NCBI RefSeq assembly: GCF_026627255.1
Contig: NZ_JAPNLM010000008.1
Location: 1 to 64,000 of the forward strand
DNA from: Streptomyces antarcticus
GTDB taxonomy: Bacteria; Actinomycetota; Actinomycetes; Streptomycetales; Streptomycetaceae
Length of the DNA stretch: 64,000 nt
Direction of reading: 5' to 3'
Under the pieces are notes generated by a model. That model had not been told where the DNA came from. It did no database searches and was given only the letters and a program-made list of their open reading frames with translations. Positions 52,815 through 59,758 of this stretch are shown piece by piece. The translations under genes and the position numbers were made by a program. Positions within the stretch are counted from its first letter, which is position 1. Each line of letters opens with the position of its first letter.

Positions 52815-53198
52815 CGCTTGGCGATCTGTTCCACCGTCCGGCGGGCCCTCGAGACCTGGGCGCCGGCGGCCGGACAGCTCGGCGCCGTGGTCCCCGTGCG
52901 CTTCGACGAACGGGTGTACGCCGCCGAGCCGGAGGACCTGCTGGAAGTGATGTCCGAGGTACCGGACGAGGGACGGACGCTGCTGCTCGTGGACCACAAC
53001 CCGGGCCTGGCGGATCTGGCCGTCCGCCTCGCCCGCGAGGCCGTGGACGGTGCGGATGCCAAGGCAATCGAATGCTTGCCCGAGCAATTTCCGACGTCCG
53101 CGATCGCGGTGCTTGCCTGCCCCGGTCCCTGGCAGCCGCTCGCGCCGGGCTCGGCCCGCCTGACCGACTTCGCCGTCCCCCGGGGCGCCGCCCGCTGA
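52815..53198 (+). pseudogene. SixA-like histidine phosphatase, N-terminally truncated
   Basis: The frame covers only the later part of the family: CSTVRRALETWAPAAGQLG, VRFDERVYAAEPEDLLEVMS and LLLVDHNPGLADLAVRLA, ending with [11 protein letters not shown]. The catalytic RHG segment at the N-terminus is absent. The usual GHNPG reads DHNPG here. It starts next to the initiator tRNA. Confidence 0.8.
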
Positions 53199-53229
53199 CC
53201 TACGCCACATGCCAACCGCACCGCCATCG

Positions 53230-54099
53230 GCCGAGGCCTTCGGCTGCCGGGTCGCCGCCTGCGGCGCCCCTCCGCTGAAGCACTCAGCACCGGTACCCGT
53301 GACGGAGACCCGTCGCTATCTGGAACTGCGGGAGCAGGCGCCGCAGCTGGTGGCCGAACAGCTGATCAACGGCATGCACATCCATGTGGGTGTCCCGGAC
53401 CGCGACCAGGGGGTGGCGGTCCTCAACCGAATCCGTGTGTGGCTGCCCGCACTGGTGGGAATGGCGGCCAACTCCCCCTTCTGGGGCGGCATGGACACCG
53501 GCTTCGCCAGCTGGCGTACGGTGGTCTTCGGACGGTGGCCGGTCAGCGGCCCCCCTCCCCGGTTCGACGGGCTCGCCGACCACGAGCGGCGGGTACGGTC
53601 CCTCGTGGCCGGCGGGGTCATCCGCGACACCGGCCAGATCTACTGGCAGGCACGGCTGTCCGAGCGCTATCCGACGGTGGAGATCCGGTGCGCGGACGTG
53701 CAGCTGCGTGCCCACGACGCCGTCCTGTTCGCCGGACTGGCCCGCGCGCTCGTCGCCACGGCTCTGCGCGAGGCCGAGGCGGCCACCCCCTTGCCCTCCT
53801 GCCCGCCCGAGATGCTCCAGGCAGCGAACTGGTACGCCGCACGGCACGGGCTCGGCGGGGCCCTCCTGACGGCCTGCGGTACCCGGCTGAGCGCCCGGGA
53901 GCTGCTGGACCGGCTGATGCACCACATCGCCCCGGCCCTCGCGGAGGCCGGAGACACCCAGGCCGTCACCGCCCGGCTCACCCGGCTCCTCCGCCGGGGC
54001 ACCCCCGCCGACCGCCAGCGCCACGCCTACGCCCACGGCGGCATCCGCGCGGTCCTCGACCTCATCACAGCAGCCACCGAACGGCCGGGTGACGGGTAG
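53230..54099 (+). pseudogene. YbdK-like carboxylate-amine ligase, N-terminally truncated
   Basis: The frame aligns with the middle and end of the glutamate-cysteine ligase-like YbdK family ([52 protein letters not shown] and [15 protein letters not shown]). The first 75-80 residues, including the VGVEEE nucleotide/metal segment, are absent. Without them the enzyme cannot bind ATP, so the gene is a remnant. It follows the SixA remnant by some 30 bases. Confidence 0.78.
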
Positions 54100-54130
54100 T
54101 CAGCATGACGCCTCGGAAAGGGGAGGGCGA

Positions 54131-54433
54131 TCAAGCGGGGTTGTGACGCGCCACAGAGCCGCCTACGCGTTCTCTCCGTGTCCGGGAGGTGATAGGCGAC
54201 GAGGCCGGGTTCGTGCCGGCCGAGCTCGCGGCACATCGTGAGGCCTGGGTGATGCACTCCCGCGCCTGGTGCAATTCGGTGTCCGCGAGCAACCGCACCT
54301 TGGCGTACGCGTACAGCGCGTACGTCAGGTAGGACTCATGCGCCGCGAGGTGTACGTCGGTCAGGCGTCGGCAGAGGGTCGCCGCGTCCTCTGCTCTACC
54401 CAGGGCCTCCTCGAACCCTCCCGCCTCGCCCAC
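54131..54433 (-). CDS. Hypothetical protein, possibly fragment of an HTH-TPR regulator
   Basis: The 100-residue frame is alpha-helical (ALGRAEDAATLCRRLTDVHLAA and YALYAYAKVRLLADTELHQAR) and resembles TPR-like tails of Streptomyces regulators. It lacks any DNA-binding domain. Its Arg-rich end does not look conserved. A gene fragment is most likely. Confidence 0.35.
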   Translation of the reverse strand: MGEAGGFEEALGRAEDAATLCRRLTDVHLAAHESYLTYALYAYAKVRLLADTELHQARECITQASRCAASSAGTNPASSPITSRTRRERVGGSVARHNPA

Positions 54434-54525
54434 GGCAGGCGGACGTGAACCGGCCGGGCGAGGTCACGAAAGAGAGAGACCGTCAGGGCCGGTAAGACCA
54501 TGACAGATCCGTGAGAGGGGTGGCC

Positions 54526-54927
54526 ATGTCACTCACCCGGTCCCGCCGCATTCGTAACCGTACTCGGGGAGCAGCCGTCGGCGCCGCCTGCGCCTTGCTC
54601 GCCATCGTCGGCGCCACAAGTACCAGCGCCGCGCCCCTGTCCCCACCCGCCAGCACGTCGACCGTCACGATCGAGGGTACAGAGGTTCGCATCCAAGGCC
54701 TCAAATTCATCCCTGCGGAGGTCAAGGTAACCGCCGGCGCAACAGTCACCGTGATGAACGAGGACTCGGCTCCGCACACCTTGACCGCCACCGAGGGCTA
54801 CGCCTTCGACACCAGCACGATCGAAGGCGGCGCGTCCGCCACCTTCACCGCACCGTCCAAGCCCGGCAGCTACCCCTTCTTCTGCTCCATCCACCCACAG
54901 ATGAAGGGGACACTCATCGTCAGCTGA
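54526..54927 (+). CDS. Secreted cupredoxin (plastocyanin/azurin-like)
   Basis: The 133-residue exported protein has a signal peptide (GAAVGAACALLAIVGATSTSAAP) and a blue-copper domain. Type 1 copper ligands are H84 (SAPHTL), C120, H123 and M126 (FFCSIHPQMKGTL). It may carry electrons or buffer copper outside the membrane, in line with the other copper-handling genes of the island. The ATG at 54526 follows GAGAGGGGTGGCC. It is close to a multicopper oxidase remnant. Confidence 0.9.
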   Translation: MSLTRSRRIRNRTRGAAVGAACALLAIVGATSTSAAPLSPPASTSTVTIEGTEVRIQGLKFIPAEVKVTAGATVTVMNEDSAPHTLTATEGYAFDTSTIEGGASATFTAPSKPGSYPFFCSIHPQMKGTLIVS

Positions 54928-55006
54928 CGCTGCACGTCGTCACCACGACCGGCCCGGCACGCCGACTGACGCGCCGGGCCTGTGCCCGAAGTCGGGGGCG
55001 CCGCGC

Positions 55007-55250
55007 TCAGGCAGCGCGGTAGGCCACGTTCGCCATCATTCCGGCTTCACCGTGATAGGCGTTGTGGCAATGCAGCATCCACTGGCCCGGGTTGTCTGCG
55101 TCGAAGAAGGCCGAGTCACGCCGTCGAGTGCTTTTCAGACCGACCATCGGGGACGGGGCGCCGCCCGATCCGGTACGCACCAGCGCAAGGCCGTTCGCGT
55201 TCCTTCCTTCGGCCAGCGCCACGAGCGGGAACACACCGTCCCGTTTCATC
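55007..55250 (-). pseudogene. Multicopper oxidase C-terminal fragment
   Basis: The reverse frame keeps DGVFPLVALAEGRNANGLALV and DNPGQWMLHCHNAYHGEAGMM, the last with the HCHxxxHxxxM type 1/type 3 copper motif. The segment linking them is abnormally short, so an internal deletion joined two distant parts. The N-terminal two domains are missing. Confidence 0.8.
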
Positions 55251-55264
55251 GGTGCCGACCGCAT

Positions 55265-55596
55265 GGATGCGCGTGGTGTGGTTGTCGATACCGCCCAGCC
55301 GGTGAGCCCACTCAGCCGTCAGCTCACCCAACCGTCGCAGTGTTCTGACGGAGGACCTGGAGTCGTTCGGGCTTGCCGGCCGCACTGGGAGCCACTGACG
55401 TGTGCCCACCGACGGCGGCTTCACGCGGGACCTGTTTGATCCCCGGCCAAGCGAGCGTGGGCGTCGATGGCCAACGACACGCCATGAACCCCCGGGCGGT
55501 GGCTCGGCACATGCCGACATGGGACGCGATCCGTCCCGCCAGGCGCAAATGAAGGCGGCTGGGCCAGGCCTCTGACCACCACGTCCCCGCTGCTGG
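55265..55596. other. Remnant-filled stretch before the right island end
   Basis: About 330 bases with fragmentary frames only. Reverse frames such as LTAEWAHRLGGIDNHTTRIH look coding but are not assignable. No IS ends were found. Confidence 0.4.
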
Positions 55597-55627
55597 AAGC
55601 GCACCTTGACCGGGTCAAGGTGCGCTT
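55597..55627. repeat. Perfect 31-base palindrome near the right island end
   Basis: AAGCGCACCTTGACC and GGTCAAGGTGCGCTT flank a single G. The arms contain TTGACC/GGTCAA. It sits about 100 bases inside the right attachment repeat. A protein-binding site or a terminator are both possible. Confidence 0.8.
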
Positions 55628-55642
55628 CGGACCCAGTCAAGT

Positions 55643-55666
55643 GCGCTGGTCCCCATCTGGTCCCCA
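55643..55666. repeat. 24-bp repeat near the right island end
   Basis: GCGCTGGTCCCC followed by ATCTGGTCCCCA, one mismatch from 22943-22966 and in the same orientation. It lies 61 bases from the right attachment repeat. Confidence 0.6.
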
Positions 55667-55678
55667 GAAATGGCCAAA

Positions 55679-55708
55679 AGGCCGTGTCGGATTTCTCCGA
55701 CACGGCCT
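55679..55708 (-). terminator. Terminator hairpin of tRNA-Pro
   Basis: AGGCCGTGTCGGA and TCCGACACGGCCT form a perfect 13-base stem with a TTTC loop, 21 bases past the tRNA 3' end on its strand. It differs in sequence from the hairpin at 22756-22789, so the island brought its own terminator to the tRNA. Confidence 0.8.
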
Positions 55709-55727
55709 CTGACCTGCGACTCTTTCG

Positions 55728-55803
<76 letters not shown>

Positions 55804-55914
55804 ATGCCCGTTGACCTGGGGTTTTCCCCTGGTTGAACGCGCAGGAGAACAATACCGCACTTCATGGGGTGGCCGCGCGCACCTTTCTGTTTCCCGGGCC
55901 GGGGAAACAGGCCC

Positions 55915-55945
55915 TTGACCTCAAGCCGACTTGAGGTTGCACGAT
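55915..55945 (+). promoter_or_regulatory. SoxR-like box and promoter before the transketolase operon
   Basis: A -35 TTGACC (55915-55920) and -10-like CACGAT (55940-55945) are 19 bases apart. Between them lies a perfect inverted repeat CCTCAAG-CCGA-CTTGAGG (55919-55936), matching the known SoxR box arms. Initiation would fall near the ATG at 55952. Confidence 0.8.
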
Positions 55946-55951
55946 CAGTGC

Positions 55952-56650
55952 ATGACACAGGCAACCGCGGACACAGGGCTCCGCCATGAGGATCTGGGCC
56001 GCCTGATCGCGCTCATGACCGGGGCCGAGAAGCACGGCCCCGCCGCCACCTCCACCCTCGACGTGCTGTGGGTGCTCTACGACCGCGTGCTCCGGGTGAC
56101 CCCCGGGACCGCCGAGGACGCCGGGCGGGACCGGTTCCTGCTGTCCAAGGGGCACGGGCCCATGGCGTACTACGCCGTACTCGCCGCGAAGGGGTTCTTC
56201 CCCGTCGAATGGCTCAGCGGCTTCGGCTCCTACGACTCCCCCCTCGGCCACCACCCGGACCGCACGCTCGTCCCCGGCGTGGAGATCGGCAGCGGCTCGC
56301 TCGGACACGGACTGCCCCTCGCCGTGGGCAGCGCGCTCGGGCTGCGCGCGCAGGGGCTCGACGAACCGGCGGTGTGGGTGCTGATCGGCGACGCGGAGCT
56401 GGACGAGGGCAGCAACCACGAGGCGCTCGCGTACGCCGGCTCGGCCGGGCTGGAGCGGCTGCACACCGTGGTGATCGACAACGACTCCGCCACGCACGGC
56501 TGGCCCGGCGGCATCGCCTCCCGCTTCGAGGCGTCCGGCTGGTCCGCGGTGACGGTGGACGGGCGGGACCACGCGGCCCTGTGGGCGGCCTTCACCGCAC
56601 CGCACCCCGGACGGCCGCACGTCGTGGTCGCCCGCGTCGAGAAGAAGTGA
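55952..56650 (+). CDS. Transketolase, N-terminal (thiamine diphosphate-binding) subunit
   Basis: The 232-residue protein is the first half of a split transketolase. It has the phosphate/Mg region GDAELDEGSNHEALAYAGSAGL and the ThDP contacts SKGHGPMAYYAVL and GSLGHGLPLAVG. The segment from RDRFLLSKGHG is conserved. It pairs with the next gene, 8 bases downstream. The enzyme moves two-carbon units in the pentose phosphate pathway. Its ATG at 55952 is close to the predicted transcription start after the SoxR-like box, so the message may be leaderless. Confidence 0.92.
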   Translation: MTQATADTGLRHEDLGRLIALMTGAEKHGPAATSTLDVLWVLYDRVLRVTPGTAEDAGRDRFLLSKGHGPMAYYAVLAAKGFFPVEWLSGFGSYDSPLGHHPDRTLVPGVEIGSGSLGHGLPLAVGSALGLRAQGLDEPAVWVLIGDAELDEGSNHEALAYAGSAGLERLHTVVIDNDSATHGWPGGIASRFEASGWSAVTVDGRDHAALWAAFTAPHPGRPHVVVARVEKK

Positions 56651-56658
56651 GGACAGCC

Positions 56659-57573
56659 ATGGACACCATGCGGGAACGGTTCATCTCGGTCACGTCGCGC
56701 CTCCTCGACGAGGACCCGCGGCTGGCGCTCGTGCTGGCCGAGATCTCGATGGACGGGTTCCGGCCGGCCCAGCGGCGCCACCCCGACCGGGTCGTCAACG
56801 TCGGCATCCGGGAGCAGCTCCTGGTCGGCGTCGGCGGCGGGATGGCACTGACCGGGCTGCGCCCCGTCATGCACACCTTCGCCAGCTTCCTCGTGGAGCG
56901 GCCGTTCGAACAGGTCAAGCTGGACTTCGGCCACCAGGGCACGGGCGGCGTCCTGGTCAGCGCGAGCGCGAGCTACGACTGGCCGGCCGGCGGGTTCACC
57001 CACATGGCACCGGGCGACATCGCCCTCCTGGACACCCTGGACGGCTGGACCGTCCACGTCCCGGGCCACCCCGACGAGGCCGAGGCACTGCTGCGCCACG
57101 CGTACGCCGCCGGGGACGACAAGGTGTACGTACGCCTCTCCGAGCAGTCGAACGCTGCGCCCCGCCCGGTGGACGGCCCGCGCCTGCGGACCGTACGGGA
57201 GGGGCGCGCGGGCGTGGTGGTCGCCGTGGGTCCGCTGCTCGACAACGTGCTGGCCGCCACCGAGGGGCTCGACCTGACGGTCCTGTACGCGGCCACGGTG
57301 CGGCCCTTCGACGACGCGGCGCTGCGGCAGGCCGTCGGGCGCTCCGTGCCCGCCGTGGTCCTCGTCGAGCCCTACCTCGCCGGCACCTCGGCGGCCGCCG
57401 CGGGAGCCGCCCTGGCGGACGTGCCCCACCGGGTGCTGGGGCTGGGCGTCGGCCGGGCCGAACTGCGGCGCTACGGCACGGTTCGGGAGCACACCGCCGC
57501 GCACGGGCTGGACCCGTACGGCCTGCGGGAGCGGATCACCGCGTTCCTGCTGCCCGCCGGGGCGGTGGGCTGA
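56659..57573 (+). CDS. Transketolase, C-terminal (pyrimidine-binding) subunit
   Basis: The 304-residue protein is the second half of the split transketolase. The pyrimidine-binding domain has RVVNVGIREQLLVGVGGGMAL (with the catalytic Glu of REQ) and ALTGLRPVMHTFASFLVERP. A C-terminal transketolase domain follows (VLYAATVRPFDDAALRQAV). The ATG at 56659 follows GAGGACAGCC, and the two genes form one operon. Both halves are needed for catalysis. Confidence 0.92.
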   Translation: MDTMRERFISVTSRLLDEDPRLALVLAEISMDGFRPAQRRHPDRVVNVGIREQLLVGVGGGMALTGLRPVMHTFASFLVERPFEQVKLDFGHQGTGGVLVSASASYDWPAGGFTHMAPGDIALLDTLDGWTVHVPGHPDEAEALLRHAYAAGDDKVYVRLSEQSNAAPRPVDGPRLRTVREGRAGVVVAVGPLLDNVLAATEGLDLTVLYAATVRPFDDAALRQAVGRSVPAVVLVEPYLAGTSAAAAGAALADVPHRVLGLGVGRAELRRYGTVREHTAAHGLDPYGLRERITAFLLPAGAVG

Positions 57574-57637
57574 CCGCGGTACGCGTACCGGGGTGCGGCT
57601 TCCGCGGGCCCGGCGGCCCCGGGATCACCCCGGGGCG

Positions 57638-58000
57638 TCAGCCGGCGCCCCCGCCCAGTTCGGGATGGGCCGCCGCCAGCCGTTTCGGGGCGGCCTGGAG
57701 CCAGGAGTCCGTCAGGATCGCCCGCAGCTCGGTCTCGTCCCCAACCGCCGCGAGGCGCACCCGGAGCCACGCGTAGTTGTCGTCGTGGCCCTCGCGGATG
57801 AAGAACTTCTCCGGCTCCGCCGCAATCAGTTCGGCCCGGTCCTCCTTGGGGCACTTGACGCCGATCGAGGTGTCGTCGTCCGCCAGCGCGGCGAAGATCT
57901 TCCCGCGCACCCGGAAGGTGGGCATGCCCCAGGCGAGCTTCTCGGTGCTCTCCGGGAGCGTAGTTGCGATCGAACGGACTTGCTGCGCGGTCGTGGCCAT
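57638..58000 (-). CDS. MmcQ/YjbR-family protein
   Basis: The 120-residue protein is of the MmcQ/YjbR (CyaY-like fold) family. It has the typical LAWGMPTFRVRGKIFAALADDD and VKCPKEDRAELIAAEPEKFF. The family is sometimes annotated as DNA-binding, and its function is unclear. It is transcribed convergently with the transketolase operon. Confidence 0.85.
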   Translation of the reverse strand: MATTAQQVRSIATTLPESTEKLAWGMPTFRVRGKIFAALADDDTSIGVKCPKEDRAELIAAEPEKFFIREGHDDNYAWLRVRLAAVGDETELRAILTDSWLQAAPKRLAAAHPELGGGAG

Positions 58001-58157
58001 CCCCGCGGCTCCTCTCCAGACGCAGATCCAGGGCCGGGCGGCCCGTGCCGGGCGGCCGTGCCGGACTCCAGACGGCGGACGCCGGAGTCCGGCATCGGGT
58101 GGAACCCGGTCCGCCGACCGTAGACCCCGCCTCTGACAATCGCCCGCGGCGCGCGCC

Positions 58158-58703
58158 TCAGGCCCGCCGGTCCTCCCGCTCGTGCACCAGCGCGACCAGC
58201 TCGGCCGCCAGCTCCTTGACGGCGGCCAGCCCCTGGGTCCCCCACCGCCGCGGCACCGCGTCCACCGCGCACACCGTGCCGAGCACGATCCCGCGCCGGT
58301 CGGTCAGCGGCGCGCCGAGGTAGGTGCGCACCCCGCTCCCGTCGACCACCGCGTTGCCCGCGAAGCGCGCGAAGTCCCGTACGTCCTCCAGGACCAGCGC
58401 CCGGCGGCGCACCACCACGTGCGGGCAGTAGCCCCGGTCGCGGGCCAGGACGCGCGCCGGGTACCCGCTCTGCGGGGCGTCGGGCGCGTGGTGCAGCCCG
58501 GCGAAGAACTGCCGTTCCTCACCGACGAAGTTGACCCCCGCGTAGGGCACGTCCAGTACCTCCGCGACGCGCCGGGCGAAGGCGTCCAGCTCGGCGTCCG
58601 TCCGCTCCCCCAGCCCCAGTTCGCGCAGCCGGACGGCGCGGGCCGGCGCCTCCCGGTCCACCGGCGTGAGCAGCAGGTGTCCGGTCGATTCGTAGTACGT
58701 CAT
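58158..58703 (-). CDS. GAF-domain protein downstream of a conservon
   Basis: The 181-residue protein has a GAF domain (about 50-170): VAEVLDVPYAGVNFVGEERQ, APQSGYPARVLARDRGYCPH and VRTYLGAPLTDRRGIVLGTVCAVD. A cysteine in RGYCPHVV may ligand a cofactor. It is the fourth gene in the order kinase, roadblock, DUF742, this gene, on one strand, 70 bases after DUF742. The usual fourth member is a GTP-binding protein (CvnD), which is missing here. Confidence 0.82.
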   Translation of the reverse strand: MTYYESTGHLLLTPVDREAPARAVRLRELGLGERTDAELDAFARRVAEVLDVPYAGVNFVGEERQFFAGLHHAPDAPQSGYPARVLARDRGYCPHVVVRRRALVLEDVRDFARFAGNAVVDGSGVRTYLGAPLTDRRGIVLGTVCAVDAVPRRWGTQGLAAVKELAAELVALVHEREDRRA

Positions 58704-58773
58704 GGCGGTTCCCCCGACTCCGAAGACGATGATCTGGCCGTGGACATGTGCTCGTCAGGCGGGCGCGCCGAGG

Positions 58774-59292
58774 TCACAGTCGGTTGCGCAGGCCATCGAG
58801 CACCGCCAGCAGAAGGGACCGGTCGTCGGCGACGAGCGGGCCGCCGCAGGCCGGGAAGCGCGGGGCGCGCGCCTCGAGGGCCCCGTGTTCCATGAGGTCG
58901 GACAGCAGCACCTTCACGACGCCCGCCGGCAGGCGCAGTTGTCCGGCCACCTCGGCGACCGTGACCGCGGCGGCGCCCGCGCACAGCCGCAGCGCCGAGG
59001 TGTGTTCCGGTCCCAGCGGGACGCGCGGGCGTACACCGGTCGCGGTGACCAGCGACAGCAGGTCGAGCGCGGCGGCGGACCGGGTCCGCCCGCCGCTGGC
59101 GGTGTACGGGCGCGTCACCCGGCCCGCCGAGTCGTCGAGCAAGGGCGAGTCCCACCCGCTGCCCATGCCGCTCCCCATGCCGCTCCCGATGCCGGGACCG
59201 CTGCCGACGCCGCTCCCGGCACCGCCGCCTCGGCCTGTGCCCCTGCCGTACGGACGTTGCGGCGCGCACGCCCCCGGGGCGCGGGTCTTCAC
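58774..59292 (-). CDS. DUF742 protein (CvnC-like)
   Basis: The 172-residue protein has a Gly/Met-rich N-terminus (IGSGMGSGMGSGWDSPLLDD) and the DUF742 core (RVTRPYTASGGRTRSAAALDLLSLVTATG, LGPEHTSALRLCAG, VAEVAGQLRLPAGVVKVLLSDLM and LLLAVLDGLRNRL). It is the third member of a conservon. The GTG start overlaps the roadblock stop by 4 bases (59289-59292). Confidence 0.88.
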   Translation of the reverse strand: MKTRAPGACAPQRPYGRGTGRGGGAGSGVGSGPGIGSGMGSGMGSGWDSPLLDDSAGRVTRPYTASGGRTRSAAALDLLSLVTATGVRPRVPLGPEHTSALRLCAGAAAVTVAEVAGQLRLPAGVVKVLLSDLMEHGALEARAPRFPACGGPLVADDRSLLLAVLDGLRNRL

Positions 59293-59723
59293 GGCCCCGG
59301 ATCGGCGGCGGGCCGCCGGGGCGGGACCGCCAGGTACGGCCGTACGCTCTTGACCAGCATCGCCATCTCGTAGCCGAGCACCCCGGCGTCGGCCTCGCGG
59401 TCGGCGAGGACCGCGAGGCAGGTTCCGGCCCCGGCCGCCGAGACGAACACGAGCGCGGTGTCCAGCTCGACCACCACCTGCCGGACCTCCGCGCCGTCCC
59501 CGAAGCGGGAACCGGCGCTGCGGCCCAGCGAGTACAGCCCGGACGCGAGGGCCGCCAAGTGGTCGGCGCTGTCGGCGTCGAGGCCGTGTACGCAGCCCAC
59601 GAGCCCGTCGGCGGTGAGGAGTACGGCGCTGCGCGTGTACGGCACTCGCTGGACCAGGCCGCTGAGCAGCCAGTCCAGGTCCGAGAGCGGGCCGCCGGTC
59701 TTCGTCGCCACTTCGCCTTCCAT
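59289..59723 (-). CDS. Roadblock/LC7 protein (CvnB-like)
   Basis: The 144-residue protein has a roadblock/LC7 fold (LDWLLSGLVQRVPYTRSAVLLTADGLV, SADHLAALASGLYSLGRSAG and VLADREADAGVLGYEMAMLV). Such proteins partner small GTPases and lie between the kinase and DUF742 genes of conservons. The ATG at 59723 follows AGCAAGGAGCGCACCCCC; a longer frame upstream is Pro/Arg-rich and not conserved. Confidence 0.88.
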   Translation of the reverse strand: MEGEVATKTGGPLSDLDWLLSGLVQRVPYTRSAVLLTADGLVGCVHGLDADSADHLAALASGLYSLGRSAGSRFGDGAEVRQVVVELDTALVFVSAAGAGTCLAVLADREADAGVLGYEMAMLVKSVRPYLAVPPRRPAADPGP

Positions 59724-59758
59724 GGGGGTGCGCTCCTTGCTGGGGTGGGGGGTCGGGA

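Noticed and set aside
53209-53244. ATG at 53209 as a genuine start for the YbdK-like protein
   Set aside because: It would give a protein lacking the family's essential N-terminal segment, and no ribosome site is evident.
55679-55708. Hairpin considered as an IS terminal repeat
   Set aside because: There is no matching second end or transposase; its distance from the tRNA and the equivalent hairpin at 22756 fit a tRNA terminator.
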